Assembly (NCBI GenBank): GCA_963749715.1
Contig: CAVVNR010000002.1
Location: 124,001 to 188,000 of the forward strand
Direction of reading: 5' to 3'
DNA from: Roseiarcus sp963749715
Lineage (GTDB): Bacteria > Pseudomonadota > Alphaproteobacteria > Rhizobiales > Beijerinckiaceae
DNA: 64,000 bases
Shown piece after piece: positions 29,454-38,042 of this stretch; the stretch's first letter is position 1; each line of letters opens with the position of its first letter. The notes under the pieces are model-generated. The model saw only the letters and a program-made list of their open reading frames with translations, made no database searches and had not been told where the DNA came from. A program made the position numbers and the translations under genes.

Positions 29454-31069
29454 AGGGAGCGCGCGGGCCTGACATGCCAGCCCGCCGGGGGCGACGTGGA
29501 CGACGGCGTTTCGGCTGGAATATTCCGAGCGATAACAACGATCAACGCGACAAAAAGCCATAAGGTGCCGCTGACAGCGTGGCCCGCCAACGGTCCATCG
29601 GCGAGACTTTGAGTAGCCACCGCCGCTATGCCCGCAATCATCCCGACCAGCAGGGGTTTCACATCCGCCGTTGCACCCTTCACCGAGCGCAGCGCGATCA
29701 TCACGATCTTCCCGAAGAAAACAAAGAACAAGATCGATCCTACGGGCCCAACCTCCATCAGGACGGCCAAATAGTAACTATCGGCAGGCTCCGCCGCCGG
29801 TAGCAGTATGCCCATGTCTTTCAATTCCTGTCTGCCCTCTTTCATCGCAGCTGTACTGTTGTTCAGACCGACTCCGAGGATGGGATGTTCCGAATAGCCT
29901 CGCATCGCAGCGTCAAACATGACGAAGCGCATGGTGAAGGCTCCCGGCCGCGCGTTCAAATAAACCATTAGCAACGGTATGCTCAGCGCCAAGGACAAAA
30001 CCAAAACAACGGCGCCCAGTCTAATCACCCCTTTGGAAATCAACCCTGACCAGGCCGCGACGCCGAAGAAGACGACGGCGCCAACCATCAAACCAATCAG
30101 CCCGGCCCGCGAATAGGTCATCAGCAATGCGACAAAGCCCCAAGCGAACACCAGGAAAAGCATAAGCCTATCGTAATTGCTTCGCGCCGCCACCAGATAT
30201 CCAAGGACGATGGGCAGAGTGAGACCGCACAATCCCGCCGGTATCGCCGGGTGGCGGAACATGCCCTGGCTGCGTTTGGCCTGCGATTGCTTTTCCCGGC
30301 CCATCGATCCAAGATTGCGACCACCCTCGGGGTCGACGGTAAGGTCTTGGGCGGACGAATCGTTTCTTGTTTTGTGTGCCTGGGTTGGCCCATTCGCCGC
30401 CGGTTCGTCGTGCAAACTGGCGAAAGCCACGGTTTCGGTTCCGATACCGCGTTCGAAAAATACGATCACTGTCCCGGCGCCGATGATCAACCCCAGGAAC
30501 ACCGCCCAGACAACGCTTCGAAACTGGAGGCGTGTTGACACGTTGTTGATCAGATAAACAAAAAATACGAAGTACAGAATCTCCCGGCAGAACTCAAACA
30601 TCCACAGGTAGAACGAGGTTGCGTTGATCGCCGAGACCAGCAGGGCCCATGCAAGATAGAATATAAAAAGATAGCCGATTCTTGGGAAATACAGAGTTTC
30701 TCGCCTCAGGCATATGCGAGCGAGCCAGGGCAGCAACATCGCGACCAATACGACGTCAGTCATATAGATTTCAAGGCTGGTCGTCCCCGACATGGGATTG
30801 CCGTATTGATCGACGATGGCTTGAGTGACCTCCGGATCCGACAGCCATTTGGAAATGTCGAAGGGGATCGACAGCACCAACAGGAACAGCCAATACGCCT
30901 TCGGGTCTTCCATCACCAAAGTGGGAATCAGGAGCGCAAAGCCGCCAAGGACGAACGCGAGCTTCGCGGGTGAAAGCACGACCACCGCCATGTCGGTCGC
31001 CAGCGCCAGCAAGACCCCGATCCCGATGATGCCCAAACCGGGAAGCAACAACCTGGCCGACCTCACCAT
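29441..31069 (-). CDS. O-antigen ligase/Wzy polymerase-like membrane protein
   Basis: 542-aa integral membrane protein with about 12 hydrophobic helices and the O-antigen ligase family core near the C-terminal third: YSRAGLIGLMVGAVVFFGV, FVMFDAAMRGYSEHPILGVG and NNSTAAMKEGR. A soluble loop of about 60 residues rich in Asn, Asp, Lys and Gln follows FFERGIGTETVAFASL. A large loop before the conserved Wzy domain is usual, though this one is low-complexity. Probable role: polymerising or ligating repeat units in the periplasm. Start at 31069 follows GAAGGAGTGAA. Confidence 0.82.
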   Translation of the reverse strand: MVRSARLLLPGLGIIGIGVLLALATDMAVVVLSPAKLAFVLGGFALLIPTLVMEDPKAYWLFLLVLSIPFDISKWLSDPEVTQAIVDQYGNPMSGTTSLEIYMTDVVLVAMLLPWLARICLRRETLYFPRIGYLFIFYLAWALLVSAINATSFYLWMFEFCREILYFVFFVYLINNVSTRLQFRSVVWAVFLGLIIGAGTVIVFFERGIGTETVAFASLHDEPAANGPTQAHKTRNDSSAQDLTVDPEGGRNLGSMGREKQSQAKRSQGMFRHPAIPAGLCGLTLPIVLGYLVAARSNYDRLMLFLVFAWGFVALLMTYSRAGLIGLMVGAVVFFGVAAWSGLISKGVIRLGAVVLVLSLALSIPLLMVYLNARPGAFTMRFVMFDAAMRGYSEHPILGVGLNNSTAAMKEGRQELKDMGILLPAAEPADSYYLAVLMEVGPVGSILFFVFFGKIVMIALRSVKGATADVKPLLVGMIAGIAAVATQSLADGPLAGHAVSGTLWLFVALIVVIARNIPAETPSSTSPPAGWHVRPARSLYSL

Positions 31070-31387
31070 TTCACTCCTTCGACCGATCGTCCGCGACCAA
31101 CGAGCCGGCGGCAGGCGGCGACTGCCGCGCAACTCGCGCGTGGGCGTGCTCAGCCTCGAGAGCCGCCCGCCATAGCCAAGGGGCCGGAACATCGATGCAA
31201 TAATATCATGGATCTCGATTGGCGAAATCCGCGCCGGAGGCGGGGGTGCGTTCGCCTCAGGATGCGTTCGCCTTCCGCTGCGGCCTTAGATCCTCGCGGC
31301 CTGACAGGCATTGTCGAACGATGAACAGCGACACGCCGGACCGAGGCCTGGCCGGCGAGCATTGGGCCTCGGCGTCAGCCCGGTTCA
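31070..31387. other. Intergenic region, no gene seen
   Basis: About 320 bp between the methyltransferase 3' end and the polymerase start, both minus strand. No convincing coding frame; a promoter for the polymerase gene may be here but no clear -35/-10 pair was identified. Confidence 0.45.
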
Positions 31388-32098
31388 TCAAACCTGGCGC
31401 GCCAACGGCCTCCGATACGCGCAAAGGCTCTGGCCGATTTCAGCGGGATCGTCGACATACTCGATTGAGAGGTTCAATTCTTTCGCCCAGTTATCCAGAG
31501 TTTTCCTGCTCAGAAGCGTAGTAAGCGAGCCTCTTCCGATCATTCTCTTCGCGCGCTGGGTCCACCACCGGCGCTGCTTCCAAGACCTGCCGGCCTGCCG
31601 GGCGTGAGCTCCGACATCCGGATCCAAATACGTGACCAGAACTGTTCCATTTTCCGAAAGTACACGTTTGGCTTCCTGAAGATAACGATAGCACTCATTT
31701 TCAGTTAGATGGGTGAAGACCGAAAAAAAGACGACGAAGTCCGCAGCTCCGTCCGACTCAGGTATGTCGATCGTTTCCACCACCTCGAACTTCCAATCTT
31801 GCCGACCGCATTTTTTTCGAGCAAAATCCAGCAACTCCGGAACAACGTCGGTTCCCAAATACCTCAAATCCGGGAGATCCTTTAGAGCATTCGTCAACCG
31901 CCCGGAACCGGCGCCAATGTCGATCAGGTAGTGCTTGTCCTTAAGCCCCAACGATTCCAGAATATGGCGCGCCCGCTTGCCCACTTCATCATACGGGCCG
32001 CCGCCCACTGCGCGGGCCATTGCAACATCGTAGTTGGGTTCAATTTTGATCAAATGACGAACCATTCTGTTATAATCCCGAACGAAATGAGGTTTCAT
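31388..32098 (-). CDS. SAM-dependent class I methyltransferase
   Basis: 236 aa. SAM motif I is HYLIDIGAGSGRLTNAL, followed by RYLGTDVVPELLDFARKKC, FEVVETIDIP, and ADFVVFFSVFTHLTENECYR, which is typical of sugar or lipid methyltransferases in glycan loci. The strong site GAAGGAGCCAGAA precedes the ATG. The position inside the polysaccharide locus suggests O- or N-methylation of a sugar, but the acceptor cannot be read from sequence. Confidence 0.82.
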   Translation of the reverse strand: MKPHFVRDYNRMVRHLIKIEPNYDVAMARAVGGGPYDEVGKRARHILESLGLKDKHYLIDIGAGSGRLTNALKDLPDLRYLGTDVVPELLDFARKKCGRQDWKFEVVETIDIPESDGAADFVVFFSVFTHLTENECYRYLQEAKRVLSENGTVLVTYLDPDVGAHARQAGRSWKQRRWWTQRAKRMIGRGSLTTLLSRKTLDNWAKELNLSIEYVDDPAEIGQSLCAYRRPLARQV

Positions 32099-32438
32099 TT
32101 CTGGCTCCTTCGCATTGCAAAGAATTGAAGACGCATTTCCCTCCCTTGCGGCAGTTTAGGGCTGCCGCCCCAGGGCGATCAAGCCGCACCGGTGACCGGA
32201 TAGCCGGTTTGCCGCCGGCCGCTGGATTCGCTCGCCTCCCGCCCCACTCTTATCCCGCGCGCTCGTTGGAACATTCTTCCGTCGCGCGCCCCGGATCCCC
32301 TGGATCCCAATCCCTGGCGCAAGCGGAGGAAAAAGTGTACCCGATCATGTCGAGACCCGCGGATCCGGTGCATAGTTCGGCCTAGGTTCGGGCGCGACTG
32401 AATTTACCGAACCGACCGCCGCATCCCGGAGCGCTTCG
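32099..32438. other. Divergent promoter region, no gene seen
   Basis: About 340 bp between the divergently oriented methyltransferase and SGNH hydrolase genes. It must hold both promoters; no operator palindrome or small gene was recognised. Confidence 0.45.
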
Positions 32439-33560
32439 ATGACGGACAATGGATTCCCTGTTCAGCAGGCCAGACCCACCTTGGTCAGGAAGTTAGCGCC
32501 CTGGCTGCTGGTAATTCCATCCGCCTTGATTGGAATTCTCCTGGTCGAATTGTTCTGCTGGCTGTTTGTTCCGTCGATCGGCTGGAACCTCCCAGGTCGG
32601 GATCGGCGTGTTGTCTTCTTCGACGGCGACGCCCCAATATTTGAAAATCACGAAGACACGTTTACCTACCTCCCGCACAATAATATCCGGAACGTTACTG
32701 CATTTTTCTCCAAGGATGACTTTGTCGTGGAGTACGACTATCGTTTCAGGACCAACAACTACGGCCTGGCGCAAGACGCAGACCTCGCGCCGGGGCGAAA
32801 ATCCCTGCTGCTGCTTGGGGATTCGTTTACCGAAGGACAAGGCGCTGAGCCGTGGTTTCGCCTGGTAAGTCCGGCAATCGAGGAGCTGGGGTATCAACCG
32901 ATAAACGGGGGCGTCCTTGGCACCGGTTTCCATCAGTGGCTTAACCTGGACCGGTATTTGGCGGCCAAGGATATCCAGGTCCGGAAGGTGCTCGTCCTGT
33001 TCATCTCCGACGACTACCATCGACCCGTCTGGCGTATTTCGCCCCCCATTTTCGAATGCCTATCGGATTCACCGTCGTGCCGCGCTGAAAACAGCTATTT
33101 TTATCATTTGCCGCCCCCTGAGGAGATGTCTTCGTGGATCGCCAATGTGAGAGCAGCTCGCGGACCGATGACGCCACGCCTGAAATTGAGCGCTTCAGCG
33201 CTGCTGCCGGCGACCTACTCCGTTTATAGGTATTACGCGGAACTCAATACGTTTGCAAAGGCACAGCAAGAATCAAGCGCAGCAATCTCGGAATTGGTTA
33301 GGCTGTATGGCCCAGAGAACATAGCATTCATTCACTTGCCGCAGAAGAACGAGGTTGGTCGCGGGCCTGACAGTCTTGGAATAAAAGCGCGGCGTGCGAT
33401 AGAAGACGCCGGGGGGAGGTTGTACGACGGTTTCAAGCTGTGTCAATTGACGGAAGGCGACTATTACGCTTATGACGATCACCCAAATAAAAACGGCTAT
33501 GCAAAGATTGCGGCTTGTGTCGGTGACGTCATAAAAGAATTAGCGCCCGACGGTCCTTGA
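32439..33560 (+). CDS. Membrane-anchored SGNH/GDSL-type hydrolase or acyltransferase
   Basis: 373 aa with one N-terminal membrane helix (LAPWLLVIPSALIGILLVEL), then a periplasmic SGNH domain: block I LLLLGDSFTEGQGAEPWFRL with the nucleophile Ser, NGGVLGTGFHQWL (Gly/Asn block), and DYYAYDDHPNKNGYAKIAAC with the Asp-x-x-His dyad. Such proteins add or remove acetyl groups on extracellular glycans. It is followed by a palindromic hairpin and the SxtJ-like gene, so it likely belongs to the decoration module of this locus. Confidence 0.78.
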   Translation: MTDNGFPVQQARPTLVRKLAPWLLVIPSALIGILLVELFCWLFVPSIGWNLPGRDRRVVFFDGDAPIFENHEDTFTYLPHNNIRNVTAFFSKDDFVVEYDYRFRTNNYGLAQDADLAPGRKSLLLLGDSFTEGQGAEPWFRLVSPAIEELGYQPINGGVLGTGFHQWLNLDRYLAAKDIQVRKVLVLFISDDYHRPVWRISPPIFECLSDSPSCRAENSYFYHLPPPEEMSSWIANVRAARGPMTPRLKLSASALLPATYSVYRYYAELNTFAKAQQESSAAISELVRLYGPENIAFIHLPQKNEVGRGPDSLGIKARRAIEDAGGRLYDGFKLCQLTEGDYYAYDDHPNKNGYAKIAACVGDVIKELAPDGP

Positions 33561-33593
33561 GAGAACCAACTCCCGATCCGAGGCGCCTCCCGA

Positions 33594-33623
33594 TAACAAG
33601 AGGCGTCAAGTCGCCTCTTGTTA
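33594..33623 (+). terminator. Perfect 12-bp hairpin after the SGNH gene, terminator-like
   Basis: TAACAAGAGGCG and CGCCTCTTGTTA flank a 6-nt loop TCAAGT, 33 nt past the SGNH stop. There is no T tract, so it may be a processing or attenuation hairpin or a protein-binding palindrome instead of an intrinsic terminator. Confidence 0.5.
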
Positions 33624-33742
33624 GCGGGATGGGAATGACGTACGCATGATTGTTGTTGATCGTGTCCAATCGAGCGGGTTCGGGGTGATGAGTTGTGGGG
33701 TTGTCGCGATGGCGGTTAAGGCCATGCCGAACATCGTCGCCA

Positions 33743-34219
33743 ATGTCTAGCAGAGGCGTCAGCCCAAGCGGGCGCCCGGACCTCGCGGCGCCCGGTGGGG
33801 CGCTGCATGAGAATCTGGTCCGCGGCGAAGAGATTGTCGGCCCATCGAACCGCCGCTTCGGTCTGACCATCGGCGCGGCCTCTGTCATCATCGGCTGCAT
33901 TCGCGCGCTCTTTGGCCATAGGCATTCGGAATGGTGGCTCGGCGCCGGGCTTATTCTTAGCCTTTTCGCCATTTTTTGGCCGGCCGCGCTGGCCCCGTTC
34001 AATCGTCTTTGGCTCAAGCTCGGGCTGGTGTTGTACAGATTTGTCAACCCGGTCGTCATGACGGCGTTATTCGTTTCAACGATCGTGCCGGTCGGCGCCC
34101 TGTTGCGGCTGCGCGGCAAGGACCCGTTGCGCCTGAAGCGGAGGCCGGATAAGGCCAGCTACTGGATCGAACGCGAGCCGCCCGGGCCTGCGCCCGAGGC
34201 GATGAAGAATCAGTTTTGA
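33743..34219 (+). CDS. SxtJ-like membrane protein
   Basis: 158 aa. The motif HENLVRGEEIVGPSNRRFGL followed by two or three membrane helices (GAASVIIGCIRALFG, WWLGAGLILSLFAIFWPAAL, LYRFVNPVVMTALFVSTIVP) and a basic tail DPLRLKRRPDKASYWIER is the SxtJ family pattern, named for a gene beside the carbamoyltransferase of saxitoxin clusters. The start is uncertain: most relatives begin close to the HENL motif, so the first 25 residues may not be translated. Next gene begins 10 nt downstream. Role unknown; it always travels with NodU/CmcH-type carbamoyltransferases. Confidence 0.78.
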   Translation: MSSRGVSPSGRPDLAAPGGALHENLVRGEEIVGPSNRRFGLTIGAASVIIGCIRALFGHRHSEWWLGAGLILSLFAIFWPAALAPFNRLWLKLGLVLYRFVNPVVMTALFVSTIVPVGALLRLRGKDPLRLKRRPDKASYWIEREPPGPAPEAMKNQF

Positions 34220-34229
34220 CGAGGCGCCC

Positions 34230-34379
34230 ATGGCGTTTGTACTGGAGTTGTGGGCATTCCTGCGGACGCGCAAGAAGTTCTGGCTGATTCCGGTGATCGT
34301 GATGATGGCGATCTTCGGCGGCCTCGTCGTGCTTAGCAACGGGTCGGTGATCGCGCCGTTCATTTACACCCTGTTCTAG
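34230..34379 (+). CDS. DUF5989 (SxtK-like) small membrane protein
   Basis: 49 aa: MAFVLELWAFLRTRKKFWLI, then a membrane helix PVIVMMAIFGGLVVLSNGS and VIAPFIYTLF. The pattern of an aromatic/basic N-terminal segment, one helix and a terminal IAPFIYTLF is diagnostic for DUF5989, found beside SxtJ and carbamoyltransferases. It lies 10 nt after sxtJ and 8 nt before the carbamoyltransferase, in one transcription unit. Confidence 0.85.
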   Translation: MAFVLELWAFLRTRKKFWLIPVIVMMAIFGGLVVLSNGSVIAPFIYTLF

Positions 34380-34387
34380 GCGCCACG

Positions 34388-36223
34388 TTGCACGTACTTG
34401 GCATTTCGGCCTTCTACCATGACAGCGCCGCAGCGCTCGTCGCCGATGGAGGGATCGTTGCGGCGGCGCAGGAGGAGCGCTTCACCCGCAAAAAGAACGA
34501 CTCGGGGTTCCCGCGCCACGCCATCCAATATTGCCTGGACGAGGCCAAGATCGAGCTTGGCGCAGTCGACTACGTCGTTTTCTACGACAAGCCGTTCCTG
34601 AAATTCGAGCGCCTGCTCGAAACCTATCTCGCTTTCGCGCCACGGGGCCTGAGCTCGTTTCGCATCGCGTTGCCGATCTGGATCAAGGAGAAGTTGTTTC
34701 AGAAGCGGTTGCTGCGCAAAGAGCTCGAGCGCTTCGCGCCGGATTACAACTGCGACAAGCGGCTGCTATTCAGCGAGCATCACCAGAGCCACGCCGCCTC
34801 CGCGTTCTTCCCCTCGCCCTTCGAGGAGGCCGCGGTTCTGACGATGGACGGCGTCGGTGAATGGGCGACGACCTCGCTTGCGTTCGGGCGCGGCGCCTCG
34901 CTCAGAATGGTCAAGGAAATCCATTTCCCCCATTCGCTCGGCCTGCTCTATGCCGCCTTCACCGCCTATACGGGGTTCCGGGTGAACTCGGGCGAATACA
35001 AGATGATGGGACTCGCGCCCTACGGGGAGCCGCGTTATGCGCAGAGAATCCTCGACCACCTGATTGACGTCAAGCCGGACGGCAGCTTCCGGCTCGATCA
35101 GAGCTATTTCAATTATTGCACCGGGCTCAGTATGACGAGTCCTGCCTTTCACGCGCTGTTCGGCGGCGAGCCGCGCAATGAGAACGATCCGCTGACGCAA
35201 CGCGATATGGATCTTGCCGCCTCGATTCAGGCCGTGACTGACGAAGTCGTGCTGCGTCTGACCCGTTCGATCGCCGCTGAGACCGGCGCCAAGGATTTGT
35301 GCCTGGCCGGCGGTGTTGCGCTCAACTGCGTCGCCAACGGAAAGATCGTCCGCGACGGCAAGTTCGAGCGGGTTTGGGTACAGCCCGCCGCAGGCGACGC
35401 CGGCGGCGCGCTCGGCGCGGCGCTCGCCGTCTATCACCTTTATCTCAACCAGCCGCGCCTGCCGCTGAATACGCTCGATGCGATGCGGGGCAGCTATCTC
35501 GGCCCCGATTTTTCGCAAACCGACATCGAGCGCCGGCTTACCGCATGCGGCGCGGTGTTCGACGTGATCGACGACGATAGGCTGATCGACGCGACCGTCG
35601 ATGCGCTGATCGAGGAAAAGGCAGTCGGCTGGCACCAGGGACGAATGGAATTCGGCCCGCGCGCGCTCGGTAATCGCTCGATCCTTGGCGACCCGCGCAG
35701 TCGCACAATGCAGAAGACATTGAACCTGCGGGTGAAGTATCGAGAGAGCTTCCGGCCTTTTGCGCCCTCCGTGCTGCGCGAAGACGTCGCAGACTGGTTC
35801 GACCATGACGGCGACTGCCCTTACATGCTGGTTGTCGCCGACGTCGCGGAGAAGCGCCGGACGCCGCTGAGTGAAGAGGACGCGGCGCGGCTTGGAACCG
35901 ACAAGGTCAACGCGGCGCGGTCGGAAATCCCGGCCGTCACCCACGTCGATTACTCCGCGCGGCTGCAGACCGTCCACCGGGAGACGAACCCTCGCTACCA
36001 CGCGCTGATCTCGGCTTTCAAGGCCAAGACCGGCTGCCCCGTGCTGGTCAATACGAGTTTCAACGTGCGCGGCGAGCCGATCGCCTGCACCCCTGAGGAC
36101 GCATTCCGCTGTCTGATGGGCACTGAGATCGAGCTGTTGGTCGTCGGCAATTGCTTGTTGCGAAAGGAGCGGCAGAACCCGGCGCTGAAGCTCGACTACC
36201 GCAACGTCTTTGATCCGGACTGA
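34388..36223 (+). CDS. Carbamoyltransferase, NodU/CmcH/SxtI family
   Basis: 611 aa, transferring a carbamoyl group from carbamoyl phosphate to a hydroxyl. The Kae1-like N-terminal domain has LGISAFYHDSAAALV, GGIVAAAQEERFTRKKND, LFSEHHQSHAASAFFPSPF (metal-binding His residues) and VLTMDGVGEWATTSLAFG. LCLAGGVALNCVANGKI and GRMEFGPRALGNRSILGDPR follow, and the C-terminal YrdC-like domain ends with PVLVNTSFNVRGEPIACTPE. It starts with TTG at 34388. In this locus it likely carbamoylates a sugar of the exopolysaccharide, as NodU does for Nod factors. Confidence 0.92.
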   Translation: MHVLGISAFYHDSAAALVADGGIVAAAQEERFTRKKNDSGFPRHAIQYCLDEAKIELGAVDYVVFYDKPFLKFERLLETYLAFAPRGLSSFRIALPIWIKEKLFQKRLLRKELERFAPDYNCDKRLLFSEHHQSHAASAFFPSPFEEAAVLTMDGVGEWATTSLAFGRGASLRMVKEIHFPHSLGLLYAAFTAYTGFRVNSGEYKMMGLAPYGEPRYAQRILDHLIDVKPDGSFRLDQSYFNYCTGLSMTSPAFHALFGGEPRNENDPLTQRDMDLAASIQAVTDEVVLRLTRSIAAETGAKDLCLAGGVALNCVANGKIVRDGKFERVWVQPAAGDAGGALGAALAVYHLYLNQPRLPLNTLDAMRGSYLGPDFSQTDIERRLTACGAVFDVIDDDRLIDATVDALIEEKAVGWHQGRMEFGPRALGNRSILGDPRSRTMQKTLNLRVKYRESFRPFAPSVLREDVADWFDHDGDCPYMLVVADVAEKRRTPLSEEDAARLGTDKVNAARSEIPAVTHVDYSARLQTVHRETNPRYHALISAFKAKTGCPVLVNTSFNVRGEPIACTPEDAFRCLMGTEIELLVVGNCLLRKERQNPALKLDYRNVFDPD

Positions 36224-36263
36224 CCCGAACGGGGAGGGATCCACCCTCGGCGGCCAGATACCT

Positions 36264-37517
36264 TTAACCCATGCGAGATGAGCTTGCGGGCGTTCGCCTG
36301 TCGATAGCGCGTAGAGGCGTTCGATCTTGGCGGCATGTGACGCCACGCGCTTTTTGCGCTCCGCGTTTCCGCACGCGCAATATTGCAGCGAACCCAATCC
36401 CCGCGAAGCCGAAGACCATGAGCGACCAAGTTGAAGCCTCAGGAACTTCGGCCGCACCGCCGATATCCCGTACGAAAGCGTACCACGCGGGCTTTGCTTG
36501 GTCGCCGTCGGTAAGAAGGCCGAGGTTATCGAAAAAAGCGCAAAAATCCGCGGTTGAGCCGAAGCCCTGTTGACTGGCGTAGGCCTGACAAGATCCGGGC
36601 GACGGATCAGCCAGACTGCTCCAGGAAATAAAATCAACCCGATTGCTGTATTGGTCAAGTGTATCGAAGACAGTGTTTACGAAGTCAGCCTGCTCGCTCA
36701 AAGACGAGCCTACGACTGGCGAGGAACTGTAACCGATCTCGGTAAAAGAGAAAGGTTTGTCGCCGGCGGAAACTGCCATGCGGTTGAGATCGGTCGAAAC
36801 TTGCGACATCGGCTCCATCTGCGAGTTGCTGAAGGGATAGTAGGTATAGTCGACAAAGTCGCTGTATTGTTCAATCGTTTGAAAAAGCTGAGGATCATTC
36901 AATACGGTGGAAGTGACGATCGTGCCCACTTGAACACCGGGCATCTCTTGGTGTATCTGATTGATGCTCGCTTTCAGGAGAGCCGTGAAGCCAGAAAGTT
37001 GCGAGGGATGCGCCGACAAATACAGGTCAACCTCGTTTCCAAGAAGTATATATTTGATATGTTTTGAATTCGGATCCTGCGCAATCGCCTGAAGCATAGC
37101 CAGAAACCTCTGCAGCACGACTGGGTCATTCAACGAATCGTTTTGCAAATCCGCGGGCATTGTAAGGACGTTCGAGTCAACCATTTTGATGACCAACCCC
37201 ACCCCGTTGAACTGATACGGGAGGACGAGCTGTGTTATCGGGTTATTGATTGTGTCTTGTAAGTCGTATTGACCGGGAGAGGTTTCGATTTGACTCCAGG
37301 TGTCGGCGGCGAGAAAGAAATTGGCGCCATTTTGGGTCATAAGATTTGCAAGCTGGGCGCTGTCGAATCCCTGCGGGCCTGGGCCATCGGCGGTTATCGA
37401 GATGCCGCCGGCGCAGGCCCGGCCAAGCGTGAAGATCAAAACAAACGCCAGCAACTTTGTGATAAATAAGGCGCAAGTTATGGCTTGGGACCGAACAGTG
37501 GATGAATAAATCTCCAC
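36264..37517 (-). CDS. PEP-CTERM-anchored secreted protein, glycosidase-like barrel
   Basis: 417 aa with an N-terminal export signal (ALFITKLLAFVLIFTLG, ACAGG as probable cleavage). The body has features of a TIM-barrel glycoside hydrolase: GANFFLAADTWSQIE, IKYILLGNEVDLYLSAHPSQ (Asn-Glu pair as candidate acid/base), FVDYTYYPF and KPFSFTEIGYSSSP (a Glu as candidate nucleophile). The C-terminus is a PEP-CTERM sorting tag: VPEASTWSLMVFGFAGIGFA then ILRVRKRG. Such proteins are cleaved by exosortase and linked to exopolysaccharide production; no exosortase gene lies in this window. The start GTG is provisional. About 37 residues follow the basic RKR end of the tag, longer than usual. Confidence 0.75.
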   Translation of the reverse strand: MEIYSSTVRSQAITCALFITKLLAFVLIFTLGRACAGGISITADGPGPQGFDSAQLANLMTQNGANFFLAADTWSQIETSPGQYDLQDTINNPITQLVLPYQFNGVGLVIKMVDSNVLTMPADLQNDSLNDPVVLQRFLAMLQAIAQDPNSKHIKYILLGNEVDLYLSAHPSQLSGFTALLKASINQIHQEMPGVQVGTIVTSTVLNDPQLFQTIEQYSDFVDYTYYPFSNSQMEPMSQVSTDLNRMAVSAGDKPFSFTEIGYSSSPVVGSSLSEQADFVNTVFDTLDQYSNRVDFISWSSLADPSPGSCQAYASQQGFGSTADFCAFFDNLGLLTDGDQAKPAWYAFVRDIGGAAEVPEASTWSLMVFGFAGIGFAAILRVRKRGAQKARGVTCRQDRTPLRAIDRRTPASSSRMG

Positions 37518-38042
37518 TGTTCATGGTGTACCCGTTGCCTTATCTGAAGCTTGTGGCGGGGAGACTAGCTTCGCCCTGCCCCGACGTCACTACTTACTTA
37601 GACCAACTCATCGTGGAAGATCATGGCGAGGCCGTTCGTCGGCTGCTTCTTGTTCGCCGCGGCGCGCGGCCACGGCCACCTCTGCGCAGCCGCGTCGAAG
37701 CCCGCAAATCGCGTCAGCCGAACTGTTAGTTAGCCTTCGATCCATGCCTTGATTGAATGTCTTGATTGCCCGGCCCAAAAGGAAAACCTTGGAACGAAGG
37801 TCGCTCGACGCAAATTGGGCTTGTCAGTCGGGAATTGTTTGCCGGACGATCCGCCTCTACCAGACGAGGCGAGATCGCTACACTTGGCACGACAAGCGTG
37901 GGACAGCGCAGCGCGTCACAGTCTTGGGCCGGTTCCCGGCCCATGACGAAGAAAGCCCAGGTTTCGAAGAGACGCGCGCCGGCCGTCGCGGGGTTATAGA
38001 GCAGATCTACCCGTTCGGTTATTGCGAGAAGGTCGGGAAGCC
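37518..38042. other. Gene-free 525-bp stretch
   Basis: Lies between two minus-strand genes of the polysaccharide locus. Short frames occur on both strands but none has a ribosome site, family motif or consistent codon use. No tRNA or strong terminator was found. It may include a separate promoter for the PEP-CTERM gene. Confidence 0.45.

Noticed and set aside
34766..36658. 630-codon minus-strand frame opposite the carbamoyltransferase
   Set aside because: Antisense shadow; the carbamoyltransferase frame shows clear family motifs and the reverse does not.
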